The notes beneath the pieces were generated by a model, which saw nothing but the letters and a program-made list of their open reading frames with translations, searched no databases and was not told where the DNA came from. The translations under genes were made by a program, and so were the position numbers. From the NCBI RefSeq assembly GCF_029626265.1, contig NZ_JARUBN010000001.1, positions 3,286,001 to 3,350,000 on the forward strand: a DNA stretch of 64,000 nt, written 5' to 3'. Of this stretch, positions 54,388 to 64,000 are shown one piece after another; positions within the stretch are counted from its first letter, which is position 1; each line of letters opens with the position of its first letter. Source of the stretch: Micromonospora sp. WMMD1102. Lineage in GTDB: Bacteria > Actinomycetota > Actinomycetes > Mycobacteriales > Micromonosporaceae.

Positions 54388-55077
54388 CTATCGGTTCTTG
54401 GGCCGGTCGGACCGTCCCGGGGTGACCAGGCCGGCCTCGTAGCCGAACACCACGGCCTGGACCCGGTCACGCAGGCCGAGCTTCTGCAGGATCCGGCTGA
54501 CGTGGGTCTTGGCGGTCGGTTCCGAGATGAACAGCGTGGCGGCGATCTCGGTGTTCGACAGGCCGAGCGCTATCAGGCGCAGTACCTCGCGTTCGCGGTC
54601 GGTCAGGGCGTTGAGCGCGGTGGCGCCGGTGGGCTTGCGTGGCCGTGCCTCGACGAAGTTCTCGATGAGCCGGCGGGTGATGCTCGGCGCGAGCAGCGCC
54701 TCGCCGCTGGCCACGACTCGGACGGCCCGGATCAGGTCCTCGGGTTCGCTGTCCTTGAGCAGGAAGCCGCTGGCGCCGGCCTGCAGCGCGGCGTAGATGT
54801 AGTCGTCGATGTCGAACGTCGTCAGCATCAGCACCCGCGGGGTGTGCCCCGCCGGGCGTTCGGAGCCGAGCAGGGCCCGGGTCGCCGCCAGCCCGTCGAG
54901 TACGGGCATCCGGACGTCCATCAGGACGACGTCGGGGCGCAGGCTGCGACTGCGTTCCACGCCGAGTTGCCCGTTGTCGGCCTCACCGACGACCTCGATG
55001 TCGGGTTGCGCCTGCAGGATCGAGCGGATGCCCACCCGGATCATCGACTGGTCGTCCACGATGAGTGCGCGGATCAC
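54388..55077 (-). CDS. NarL/LuxR-family response regulator (island copy)
   Basis: Protein of 229 residues. The receiver domain has the acidic pair in IRALIVDDQSMIRVG, the phosphoacceptor Asp in VVLMDVRMPVLDGLAATR, and the Lys in FLLKDSEPEDL. The C-terminal LuxR helix-turn-helix is LTDREREVLRLIALGLSNTE then EPTAKTHVSRILQKLGLRDR. Its start overlaps the kinase stop by 4 bp. It is closely similar to the regulator at 62517-63203, including the ending RVQAVVFGYEAGLVTPG. Confidence 0.95.
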   Translation of the reverse strand: MIRALIVDDQSMIRVGIRSILQAQPDIEVVGEADNGQLGVERSRSLRPDVVLMDVRMPVLDGLAATRALLGSERPAGHTPRVLMLTTFDIDDYIYAALQAGASGFLLKDSEPEDLIRAVRVVASGEALLAPSITRRLIENFVEARPRKPTGATALNALTDREREVLRLIALGLSNTEIAATLFISEPTAKTHVSRILQKLGLRDRVQAVVFGYEAGLVTPGRSDRPKNR

Positions 55078-56330
55078 CGCGGGTCCCCGATCGGCAGGCG
55101 TGCCGTCACCTGGTAGCCGCCCTCGTCGCGGGCACTCGCCTCCAGCGATCCGCCGACCGGCCGGACCCGCTCGCGCATTCCGGTCAGTCCGTGACCGGTC
55201 AGCCCGGAGGTCTCCATGGGCTCGGCCGGACGCAACGCGGTCTCGTTCACCACCGACAGCACCAGATCACTTCCTTCAAGACCGAGATCAATCAGCGTAC
55301 GCGCGCCGGGCGCGTGCCGGATGACGTTGCTCAGCGACTCCTGGATGATGCGGTACGCGGCCAGGGCCACGCGCTCCGGCACGGCCGCTGCCCGCACGGC
55401 GTCGGTCTGGCGCACCTGCACCGGCAGGCCGGCCCGTCGCGCCGACGCCACCAGGTCCGGCAGCCCGCCGAGGTCGGGCACCGGGGCCAACTCGCCGTCG
55501 GCGTCCTCGGCCCGCAGCACGGACAGCAACTGCCGCATCTCCCGCATCGCCGAGCGGGCGTCGGCGGCTATCCGCCCGAACTCCGCCTCGGCCTCCGGGT
55601 CCAGGTTCTTGATCCGGTACGACGCCGAGGTCGCCTGCATGTGGATCACCGACATGCCGTGCGCGACGACGTCGTGCAGTTCCCGGGCGATCCGGGTGCG
55701 TTCCTCGGCGACCGCCCGCTGGCTCTGCTCGACCTCGACGTCGTGGCGCGCGTCGGCGAGTTCCCGGCGAATCCCCCGCCAGTGGCGGATCATGAGCACG
55801 GCACCGAGCACGGTCGCCGCCAACACCGGGTAGAGGATCATGATCAGCAGCCCGTCCTCGACGGATCGGCCCCGTGGATCGAGCAGCACCAGGGCGGGGA
55901 TCAGCAGCGCGCTCGCCCACCAGGTCACCAACGCGGCCCGCCCGCTGTAGCGGGCTGCGACCAGGCCGACGTACGCCATCAGCGTGAGGAGTCCCGGCAC
56001 GGTGAGCGGCCAGGTCGACGCCGCGCCAGGCGGGACGGCCACCGCGATCACGACGACAGCCAGGAACTGCAGTGCGGTCGCTTCGCGCAGCCGGACGAGG
56101 AGCAGCAGCAGCGCGGCGCTCTGCGCGATGCCCGCCAGAACGGCGGCCACCGGGTGCACGCCGAACATCATGGCACCCAGCGCGGCGTTGACGGGCAGCG
56201 CGACGAGCGCGAGCAGGCCGGCGACGAGCCACCACCGCAGCCATGACAGCACCGGCCGACGATTCCGCACATCGATCCCGGCAGGCACGGAGAGGCTGGC
56301 TTGCTGGTCCGAATCCGACGATACGGTCAC
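55074..56330 (-). CDS. DesK/NarX-type sensor histidine kinase (island copy)
   Basis: Protein of 418 residues from a GTG. Five or six membrane helices fill about residues 25-190 (WWLVAGLLALVALPVNAALG onward). The HisKA_3 dimerisation domain has the phosphoacceptor in ERTRIARELHDVVAHGMSVI, and the ATPase domain ends with GHGLTGMRERVRPVGGSLEA. It phosphorylates the adjacent regulator. The broken ABC transporter and the DedA genes nearby suggest a cell-envelope stress circuit; that is inference. Confidence 0.94.
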   Translation of the reverse strand: MTVSSDSDQQASLSVPAGIDVRNRRPVLSWLRWWLVAGLLALVALPVNAALGAMMFGVHPVAAVLAGIAQSAALLLLLVRLREATALQFLAVVVIAVAVPPGAASTWPLTVPGLLTLMAYVGLVAARYSGRAALVTWWASALLIPALVLLDPRGRSVEDGLLIMILYPVLAATVLGAVLMIRHWRGIRRELADARHDVEVEQSQRAVAEERTRIARELHDVVAHGMSVIHMQATSASYRIKNLDPEAEAEFGRIAADARSAMREMRQLLSVLRAEDADGELAPVPDLGGLPDLVASARRAGLPVQVRQTDAVRAAAVPERVALAAYRIIQESLSNVIRHAPGARTLIDLGLEGSDLVLSVVNETALRPAEPMETSGLTGHGLTGMRERVRPVGGSLEASARDEGGYQVTARLPIGDPR

Positions 56331-56462
56331 GCGGAAACCTTAACCAGGTCGATCGTGCGGGACGTCCGGACGGAGATGTACCCCGCCCCCTACCCCGGGA
56401 TGACGCGCAACGGCACCGCGGAGGGACGTCGCGGCCGGTGCCGTGCGCCCAGGCTTGCGCGC

Positions 56463-57287
56463 ATGGATCTGATGAGCCTGGTCGACCCGGTGATGACCTC
56501 GCCGCTGCTCTACCCGCTGCTGGCGGCCCTCGGCAGCCTGGACGGCGTCCTGCCGGTCATCCCGTCCGAGGCGGCGGTCCTCGCGGCCGGCGTGTTCACC
56601 CGCACCCGGACGCCGAGCCTGCCGCTGGTCGTCGTGGCCACCGCCCTCGGCGTGTTCATCGGCGACCACCTCGCGTACGGCCTGAGCCGCAGCGCTTTCG
56701 GACCACGGCTGCTCGGCCGTTCCCCGCGCGTCGCCCGGGCCGTCGCCGCAGCGGGCCGACAGCTCGAGGGTCGCACCGGCCTGCTCATCGTGATGTCCCG
56801 GTTCCTGCCCGGCGGTCGCGTGACGATGAACGTCGCCGCCGGCACGACCGGGTTGCCGCTGTCCCGGTTCAGCCCGGCGTCGGCGATCGCGGCACTGGCC
56901 TGGGCGGCGTACGTCGCCGGGCTGGGTGTGCTGGGCGGCGCGGCCTTCGTCGAGAACCCGCTCCTCGGCATCGCCGTCGGTCTCGGCCTGTCGTTCCTGC
57001 TCGGCGGCATCATCGAACTGGTCCGCCGCCGCTCACCCCGCCACCGTCCGGCCGGCCGATGCCGCAGGCGCAAGCTGCGGGCAATGGCCGTCGCGCGTCA
57101 TTTGACCGCGCGGATTCGGGTCAGAGCGTGGGACGCCCCACCACCGAGGCGACCAGTCGGGCGAACTCCTCCAGCCGGGCGATCTGCCCTGCCCCGCCGT
57201 CGTCGAGCGTCTTGCCGAACCGCAGCGCGTCGTGCCGGGGCGGCACCTGCGCCTCGTCCCCGGGTACACCCTCGTCCAGCGAGCTGA
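56463..57287 (+). CDS. DedA-family membrane protein with an abnormal C-terminal extension
   Basis: The ATG at 56463 begins MDLMSLVDPVMTSPLLYPLL. About 200 residues form a normal DedA protein: LDGVLPVIPSEAAVLAAGVF (re-entrant helix with Glu), LGVFIGDHLAYGLSRSAFG, MSRFLPGGRVTMNVAAGTTG, the FLPGGR motif, and IAVGLGLSFLLGGIIELVRR. The usual stop is missing: about 70 further Arg/Pro/Ala-rich residues follow, and the last 167 bp run antisense through the 3' end of the neighbouring gene. The original end was probably lost at the island border near 57060-57120. Confidence 0.78.
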   Translation: MDLMSLVDPVMTSPLLYPLLAALGSLDGVLPVIPSEAAVLAAGVFTRTRTPSLPLVVVATALGVFIGDHLAYGLSRSAFGPRLLGRSPRVARAVAAAGRQLEGRTGLLIVMSRFLPGGRVTMNVAAGTTGLPLSRFSPASAIAALAWAAYVAGLGVLGGAAFVENPLLGIAVGLGLSFLLGGIIELVRRRSPRHRPAGRCRRRKLRAMAVARHLTARIRVRAWDAPPPRRPVGRTPPAGRSALPRRRRASCRTAARRAGAAPAPRPRVHPRPAS

Positions 57288-57693
57288 GCAGCAGGTAGAC
57301 GTCGATGCTGTCGACCCGGATCTGGCCGGTCGGGGTACGGCTCAGCCGCCGCCGGCAGCCCACCTCGCTGACCGTGGAGACCGGCACCACCCGCAACGAC
57401 GACGTCATCGAGCCGGCCGGACCGTCGTCGGGTGGCACGTCCTCGCCGTGCCAGAGGATCAGCCGGCTGCCGTCGCAGATCGCGACCTCCTGCCAGACCC
57501 CGTTCACCTCGTTGACGAAGCGTTCCAGGGTGAAGCCGAGCACCGAGGCGCCGTTGAGCACCCCGTTCAGCGCCTCCATCGCGACGTCCGGATCGCGCAG
57601 GTACGCCCGGGCCGCCGACTCCAACTCCCGGTACGGCGACCAGTCCGGGAAGACGGCCGGCAGGTCTCCCCCGCCGAAGGTCGGGCGGCTCAT
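57121..57693 (-). CDS. YbjN-like protein of the proteasome neighbourhood
   Basis: Protein of 190 residues from the ATG at 57693 with a GGAGGGCGG site. The features are LPAVFPDWSPYRELESAARA, a domain of alpha/beta character with EALNGVLNGASVLGFTLERF and VNEVNGVWQEVAICDGSRLI, then RRRLSRTPTGQIRVDSIDVY. It resembles the YbjN/type III secretion chaperone-like fold loosely; the function is unknown. Its start overlaps the TGA of a 31-codon micro-ORF (ATGA). It lies upstream of the island and downstream of trmI. Confidence 0.65.
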   Translation of the reverse strand: MSRPTFGGGDLPAVFPDWSPYRELESAARAYLRDPDVAMEALNGVLNGASVLGFTLERFVNEVNGVWQEVAICDGSRLILWHGEDVPPDDGPAGSMTSSLRVVPVSTVSEVGCRRRLSRTPTGQIRVDSIDVYLLLSSLDEGVPGDEAQVPPRHDALRFGKTLDDGGAGQIARLEEFARLVASVVGRPTL

Positions 57694-57785
57694 GCCCGCC
57701 CTCCGCGACCGGGCCCGCCGCGCCCGCCGTGCCCGCCGCCGCGACGACGTCCACCCGCACCGAGCCGGCCGATCCGCTCGCCCAT
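57690..57785 (-). CDS. Leader micro-ORF, 31 aa, coupled to the YbjN-like gene
   Basis: The ATG at 57785 has a good GAGGAG ribosome-binding site seven bases upstream. It reads MGERIGRLGAGG and then mostly Gly/Arg, ending in a TGA that overlaps the next gene's ATG (ATGA). The start resembles the [10 protein letters not shown] micro-ORFs before dop in both sequence and arrangement. Confidence 0.45.
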   Translation of the reverse strand: MGERIGRLGAGGRRRGGGHGGRGGPGRGGRA

Positions 57786-57844
57786 GACGTCTCCTCGCCG
57801 TGCTCGGCACGCCCGCTGATGCGTCGACTCCGGCGGGAAGGGGG

Positions 57845-59931
<2,087 letters not shown>

Positions 59932-60067
59932 CTCCTCCGATGCTACGGAACATCGTGCCGGGTGGAGCCGCCGGTTCGGCCGGGGTGACCGCGGACGATC
60001 GGGGCCGGTACGCATGCCGGGGCGGGTGGACCGGGTTCGGTCGTACCCGTGACATAGCCTTCCGGAC

Positions 60068-61156
<1,089 letters not shown>

Positions 61157-61221
61157 AGAAGGACCCCAGGGTCGCCGCTGGCGACGACCTGTCGGCCCGA
61201 ACAGCGGCTAGCGTCGCCAGC

Positions 61222-62520
61222 ATGACCCCCACCGACGCCCCCACGACACCGGCACCCGGCCGGTCCGGGGGGAGCTGGCGGCAGCGCCTCGGGCTCGATC
61301 CCGGGCGGCGCGGGCCGCGCCTCCAGCTCGATCCCGGGCAGCGCAGGTGGCTGCTCCGGGACGGGCTGCTCGCGGTCGCCGCCGTCGCGGTGGAGACGGT
61401 GCTGGTCGGCACCGCCCCACCGGGACTCGCCCCGTGGGGCTGGCCCGGGATGGCGATCTGGAGCATCGTCTGCGCCGCCCCGATCGCGCTGCGCCGGGTG
61501 GCGCCCTGGCCGGCGGTGCTGCTGGCCGTGCCGGCCTTCGTCGCCTCGGCCCTGATCGCCACGCAGCCGGCCACCGTGGGGGTCACGTTCGTCCTGCTCA
61601 CCTACACCACCGCCGCGCTGCTGCCACTTCGCCAGGCGGCACTGGCCGCGGTCGTGATCTGGGGACCGGCCGTGGCCGTCACGCTCGTAGAGCCGCTGCC
61701 GACCGACTACAGCGAGCCCTCCCGCGCCTACCTGGTCTTCACCCAGGTGCTGCTCGCGCTGGTCTGCTTCTTCGTCGGGCGTACGGTGCACGCCCGGCGG
61801 GCCACCATCCTGGCCCTGGAGGAGCGGGCCCGGGTCGCCGAGGAGAACCAGCGGTCGCTGGCCGACCAGGCGGTCGCCGACGAGCGCCGACGGATCGCCC
61901 GCGAGCTGCACGACGTGGTCGCGCACCACGTCAGCGTGATGGGCGTCCTGGCCACCGGGGCGCGTCGGGTGCTGTCCCGGGATCCGGCGGCCACCGACGG
62001 CGCGCTGGGCACCATCGAGGAGACCAGCCGGACGACCCTGCGCGAACTGCGCCGGTTGCTCGACGTGCTGCGTACCGACACCGAACCGGCCGCCGAACTG
62101 TCCCCACAGCCGGGGCTGGCCGGCATCGAGGCGCTGGTGGAGCAGGTCCGGGAGGCCGGGCTGCCGGTGACCCTGCGGGTGGACGGCACACCTGGCCCGC
62201 TGGACCCCGGGGTGGCGCTGACCGTCTTCCGGATCGTCCAGGAGGCGCTCACCAACACCCTCAAGCATGCCGGCGCGGCCACCGCCCAGGTCCGGCTGAG
62301 CTTCGGGGTCTACTGGCTGATCGTCGAGATCGCCGACACCGGCCGGGGGCCGGCGCCGGGGAGTGGACGGCTGGGGCACGGCCTGGTGGGGATGCGGGAA
62401 CGGATGGCCCTCTACGGTGGAACCCTCCGTACCGGTCCCCGTCCGGGCGGCGGCTACCGGGTGTACGCCAAGATGCCGATGGAGCAACTGGGCGCACCGA
62501 TCGACAAGGGGGCCGCATGA
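61222..62520 (+). CDS. DesK/NarX-type sensor histidine kinase
   Basis: Protein of 432 residues from the ATG at 61222; the site upstream is weak. After a disordered N-terminus, four to six membrane helices cover about residues 48-190 (LLAVAAVAVETVLVGTAPPG onward). The HisKA_3 region has ADERRRIARELHDVVAHHVS with the acceptor His. The ATPase domain has VALTVFRIVQEALTNTLKHA and ends GHGLVGMRERMALYGGTLRT. It is paralogous to the kinase at 55074-56330 and coupled to the next gene by overlap (ATGA). Confidence 0.95.
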   Translation: MTPTDAPTTPAPGRSGGSWRQRLGLDPGRRGPRLQLDPGQRRWLLRDGLLAVAAVAVETVLVGTAPPGLAPWGWPGMAIWSIVCAAPIALRRVAPWPAVLLAVPAFVASALIATQPATVGVTFVLLTYTTAALLPLRQAALAAVVIWGPAVAVTLVEPLPTDYSEPSRAYLVFTQVLLALVCFFVGRTVHARRATILALEERARVAEENQRSLADQAVADERRRIARELHDVVAHHVSVMGVLATGARRVLSRDPAATDGALGTIEETSRTTLRELRRLLDVLRTDTEPAAELSPQPGLAGIEALVEQVREAGLPVTLRVDGTPGPLDPGVALTVFRIVQEALTNTLKHAGAATAQVRLSFGVYWLIVEIADTGRGPAPGSGRLGHGLVGMRERMALYGGTLRTGPRPGGGYRVYAKMPMEQLGAPIDKGAA

Positions 62521-63203
62521 GTGACGGCAGGGACACCGGCCGGCCGGTACGCGTACTGCTCGCCGACGACCAGCCGCTGCTGCGCACCGGATTCCGGATG
62601 GTGCTGGGCGCGGAGGACGACCTGGACATCGTCGGCGAGGCCGGTGACGGTGCGGAGGCGGTCGACCTGTCCCGGCGGCTGCTGCCCGACGTGGTGCTGA
62701 TGGACATCCGGATGCCCCGGATGGACGGTGTGGCCGCCACCCGGGCGATCATCGACGCCCGGCTGCCGGTGCGGGTGCTCATCCTGACCACCTTCGACCT
62801 CGACGAGTACGTGGTGGGCGCGCTCCGGGCCGGGGCGAGCGGCTTCCTGGCCAAGGACGTACCCGCCGAGGACCTGGTCACCGCGATCCGCACCGTCGCC
62901 GCCGGTGAGGCGGTGGTGGCGCCCCGGATCCTCAAGCGGCTGCTGGACCGGTTCGCCGAGACGCTGCCCGACCCGGACGCCACCCCGCCCAAGGCGATCG
63001 GGGTACTCACCGAGCGGGAACGGGAGGTGCTGGTCCAGGTGGCGCGCGGGCTGTCGAACGCGGAGATCGCCCGGGTGCTCTCGGTGAGCGAGACGACGAT
63101 CAAGACCCATGTCGGGCACGTGCTTACCAAACTCGGCCTGCGTGACCGGGTGCAGGCGGTGGTGCTCGCCTACGAGACCGGGCTGGTCCGGCCCGGGGGG
63201 TGA
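62517..63203 (+). CDS. NarL/LuxR-family response regulator
   Basis: Protein of 228 residues. Receiver: VLLADDQPLLRTGFRMVLGA, acceptor Asp in VVLMDIRMPRMDGVAATRAI, Lys in GFLAKDVPAEDLV. LuxR DNA-binding domain: LTEREREVLVQVARGLSNAE, then ETTIKTHVGHVLTKLGLRDR. It is co-transcribed with the kinase, and an ABC transporter gene follows on the same strand, the likely target as in many LiaR- or DesR-like systems (inferred). Confidence 0.95.
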   Translation: MSDGRDTGRPVRVLLADDQPLLRTGFRMVLGAEDDLDIVGEAGDGAEAVDLSRRLLPDVVLMDIRMPRMDGVAATRAIIDARLPVRVLILTTFDLDEYVVGALRAGASGFLAKDVPAEDLVTAIRTVAAGEAVVAPRILKRLLDRFAETLPDPDATPPKAIGVLTEREREVLVQVARGLSNAEIARVLSVSETTIKTHVGHVLTKLGLRDRVQAVVLAYETGLVRPGG

Positions 63204-63481
63204 CGGCGCAGGCGGGACCGGCCTCGGGGAGACCCCGGGGGCGGAGCCGTCCGGCAGGCGTAGCCGGGCGCCTCGGGTACCCCCCTTCGGAAGTAGGCCC
63301 CTGGGTCGGCACGGCGTACGACCCGCCGGGCGCGGAGTCGTCCGGCCGGAGGACGGGGCCGCCGCGCCGGGCGTACCCGAGAACCATCCCGGCGCACGAC
63401 GGCCCGGCGGATTTCCGCGCCTACCGTTGCAGTCAGGTAGGGCTACGGCGGTGGGTCGCACCGCCGGACGGAGGGGACGGC

Positions 63482-63559
63482 ATGACCGCGATCACGGGGG
63501 CAGCGGAGCGGACCGGGTCGACATTCGACCGATCGACGCACAGCGCAAGCGGATCATGA
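63482..63559 (+). CDS. Possible micro-ORF of 25 aa
   Basis: ATG at 63482 with GGAGGGG seven bases upstream; reads MTAITGAAERTGSTFDRST and six more residues. No family is known. It may be a leader peptide, or chance. Confidence 0.25.
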   Translation: MTAITGAAERTGSTFDRSTHSASGS

Positions 63560-63728
63560 CAGACTGATACGACTCGGCCGCGGGGATCCCGAGCGCACGC
63601 CCGACCCGGGGATTCGACCTGCCGGGCGAAGCGTCCGGGAAACGGACCCGACGGGCGAGCGTTGCCGGACCGATCGGTGAGGATTGCCGACCCGCCCGGC
63701 CCGAGTGCCGGCTCGTCTATCGCGATTA

Positions 63729-63762
63729 ACGGCACCGACACACAGTTGACGGCACCGACACA
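63729..63762 (+). repeat. Two 14-bp direct repeats, 20-bp period
   Basis: acggcaccgacaca occurs at 63729-63742 and 63749-63762. A period of 20 bp (about two helical turns) puts both copies on the same face of the DNA, as for a dimeric response-regulator site. The neighbouring NarL-type regulator is the obvious candidate binder. Confidence 0.6.
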
Positions 63763-63883
63763 TATCAGTCAGGGGCAACCCTGATTCGGTGTCAGGGCGG
63801 ACCCGCAGCGATTTTTCCGCGTCGAACTACGCCGCGGGACGGACGCCGGGATTGCCCGGGTCGCCGACGATGGATCCTGCCGG

Positions 63884-63909
63884 CCGGACCGTGTGGTCCG
63901 GTCGGACCA
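63884..63909 (+). promoter_or_regulatory. Overlapping palindromes just before the ABC transporter start
   Basis: CCGGACC-gtgt-GGTCCGG (63884-63901) and TGGTCCG-gt-CGGACCA (63894-63909) share the middle arm, so in RNA only one can form; in DNA they look like operator half-sites (GGTCCG). They end 12 bases before the ribosome-binding site of the next gene. Confidence 0.55.
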
Positions 63910-63932
63910 AGAATTTCTAGGGGGAGATGTAC

Positions 63933-64000
63933 GTGACCGCGACGGTAGCCCGAGATGCCCAGTTCGCCGCCCGGGCCAGCGACGTGTGGAAGGTGTACGG
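63933..64000 (+). CDS. ABC transporter ATP-binding protein, cut by the window end
   Basis: Only the first 22 codons are visible. The GTG at 63933 is favoured because GGGGGAG lies six bases upstream; the ATG at 63927 directly abuts that site. The sequence ends FAARASDVWKVYG, the usual first strand of an ABC ATPase (xxxLxKxYG). Its position after a DesK/NarL-type pair fits a drug- or envelope-stress-type transporter. Confidence 0.65.
   Translation, partial: MTATVARDAQFAARASDVWKVY

Larger units (their letters stand above)
63204..63926. other. Long intergenic region before the ABC transporter gene
   Basis: About 720 bp without a clear gene. It contains a possible 25-codon micro-ORF (63482-63559), a pair of 14-bp direct repeats (63729-63762) and two mutually exclusive hairpins (63884-63909) just before the next start. 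The length and the structures suggest regulated expression of the transporter. Confidence 0.6.

Overview
The window is very GC-rich DNA (above 70% by eye) from an actinomycete, most likely Micromonosporaceae. The evidence is a complete Pup-proteasome system, RbpA, PafB/PafC, HelY, an apolipoprotein N-acyltransferase paired with polyprenol-phosphate mannose synthase, G/C-ending codons, many GTG starts and 4-bp gene overlaps. I see no rRNA, tRNA, CRISPR array, integrase or intact insertion sequence.

Layout. 0-5 kb: end of an aminoglycoside-phosphotransferase-like gene, a pentapeptide-repeat membrane protein, gene relics, a TPR protein, a zinc-ribbon/coiled-coil protein and rbpA behind a SigR-type promoter. 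5-8.2 kb: fxsA, ppm1 and lnt on the minus strand. 8.8-17.5 kb: a lysine-degradation locus. kamA diverges from kdd, a YtcJ-like amidohydrolase gene, kamD, kamE, kal and a MutL/GlmL-like gene. Lysine would go to beta-lysine, 3,5-diaminohexanoate, 5-amino-3-oxohexanoate and, after a cleavage step whose gene (kce) is missing here, to crotonyl-CoA. 17.5-30 kb: mixed housekeeping and accessory genes (CsbD, secreted GH43-lectin, histidine phosphatase, Lrp/AsnC, acyl-CoA dehydrogenase, M24 peptidase, 5'-3' exonuclease, SRPBCC pair, MHYT protein, HelY helicase).

30-48.2 kb: HAD hydrolase, diacylglycerol-kinase-like gene, tatC, tatA, pafC, pafB, a DUF3866 gene, pafA, prcA, prcB, pup, dop and mpa. Three dTDP-rhamnose genes (rmlA, rmlB, rmlD) sit between prcA and pafA, which are usually adjacent. 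Upstream of dop a perfect 80-bp tandem duplication creates identical 27-codon micro-ORFs. Each ends in an ATGA overlap with the next start and the last overlaps the dop start. A related micro-ORF precedes the gene at 57.1-57.7 kb.

48.2-57.1 kb: a decaying accessory island. A glycosyltransferase gene and an ABC ATPase gene are fused by a deletion, the permease and an acyltransferase each carry a 1-nt frameshift, and there are two DedA-type genes and a DesK/NarL-type two-component pair. 57.1-61.2 kb returns to proteasome-neighbourhood genes (trmI, an M50 protease, a RecB-family nuclease). 61.2-64 kb holds a second, paralogous two-component pair followed by the start of an ABC ATPase gene, mirroring the broken set in the island.

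Three very short relics lie between genes: the active-site segment of a phosphohexomutase, a cation-transporter C-terminus, and a methyltransferase N-terminus joined to a pentapeptide-type membrane protein.
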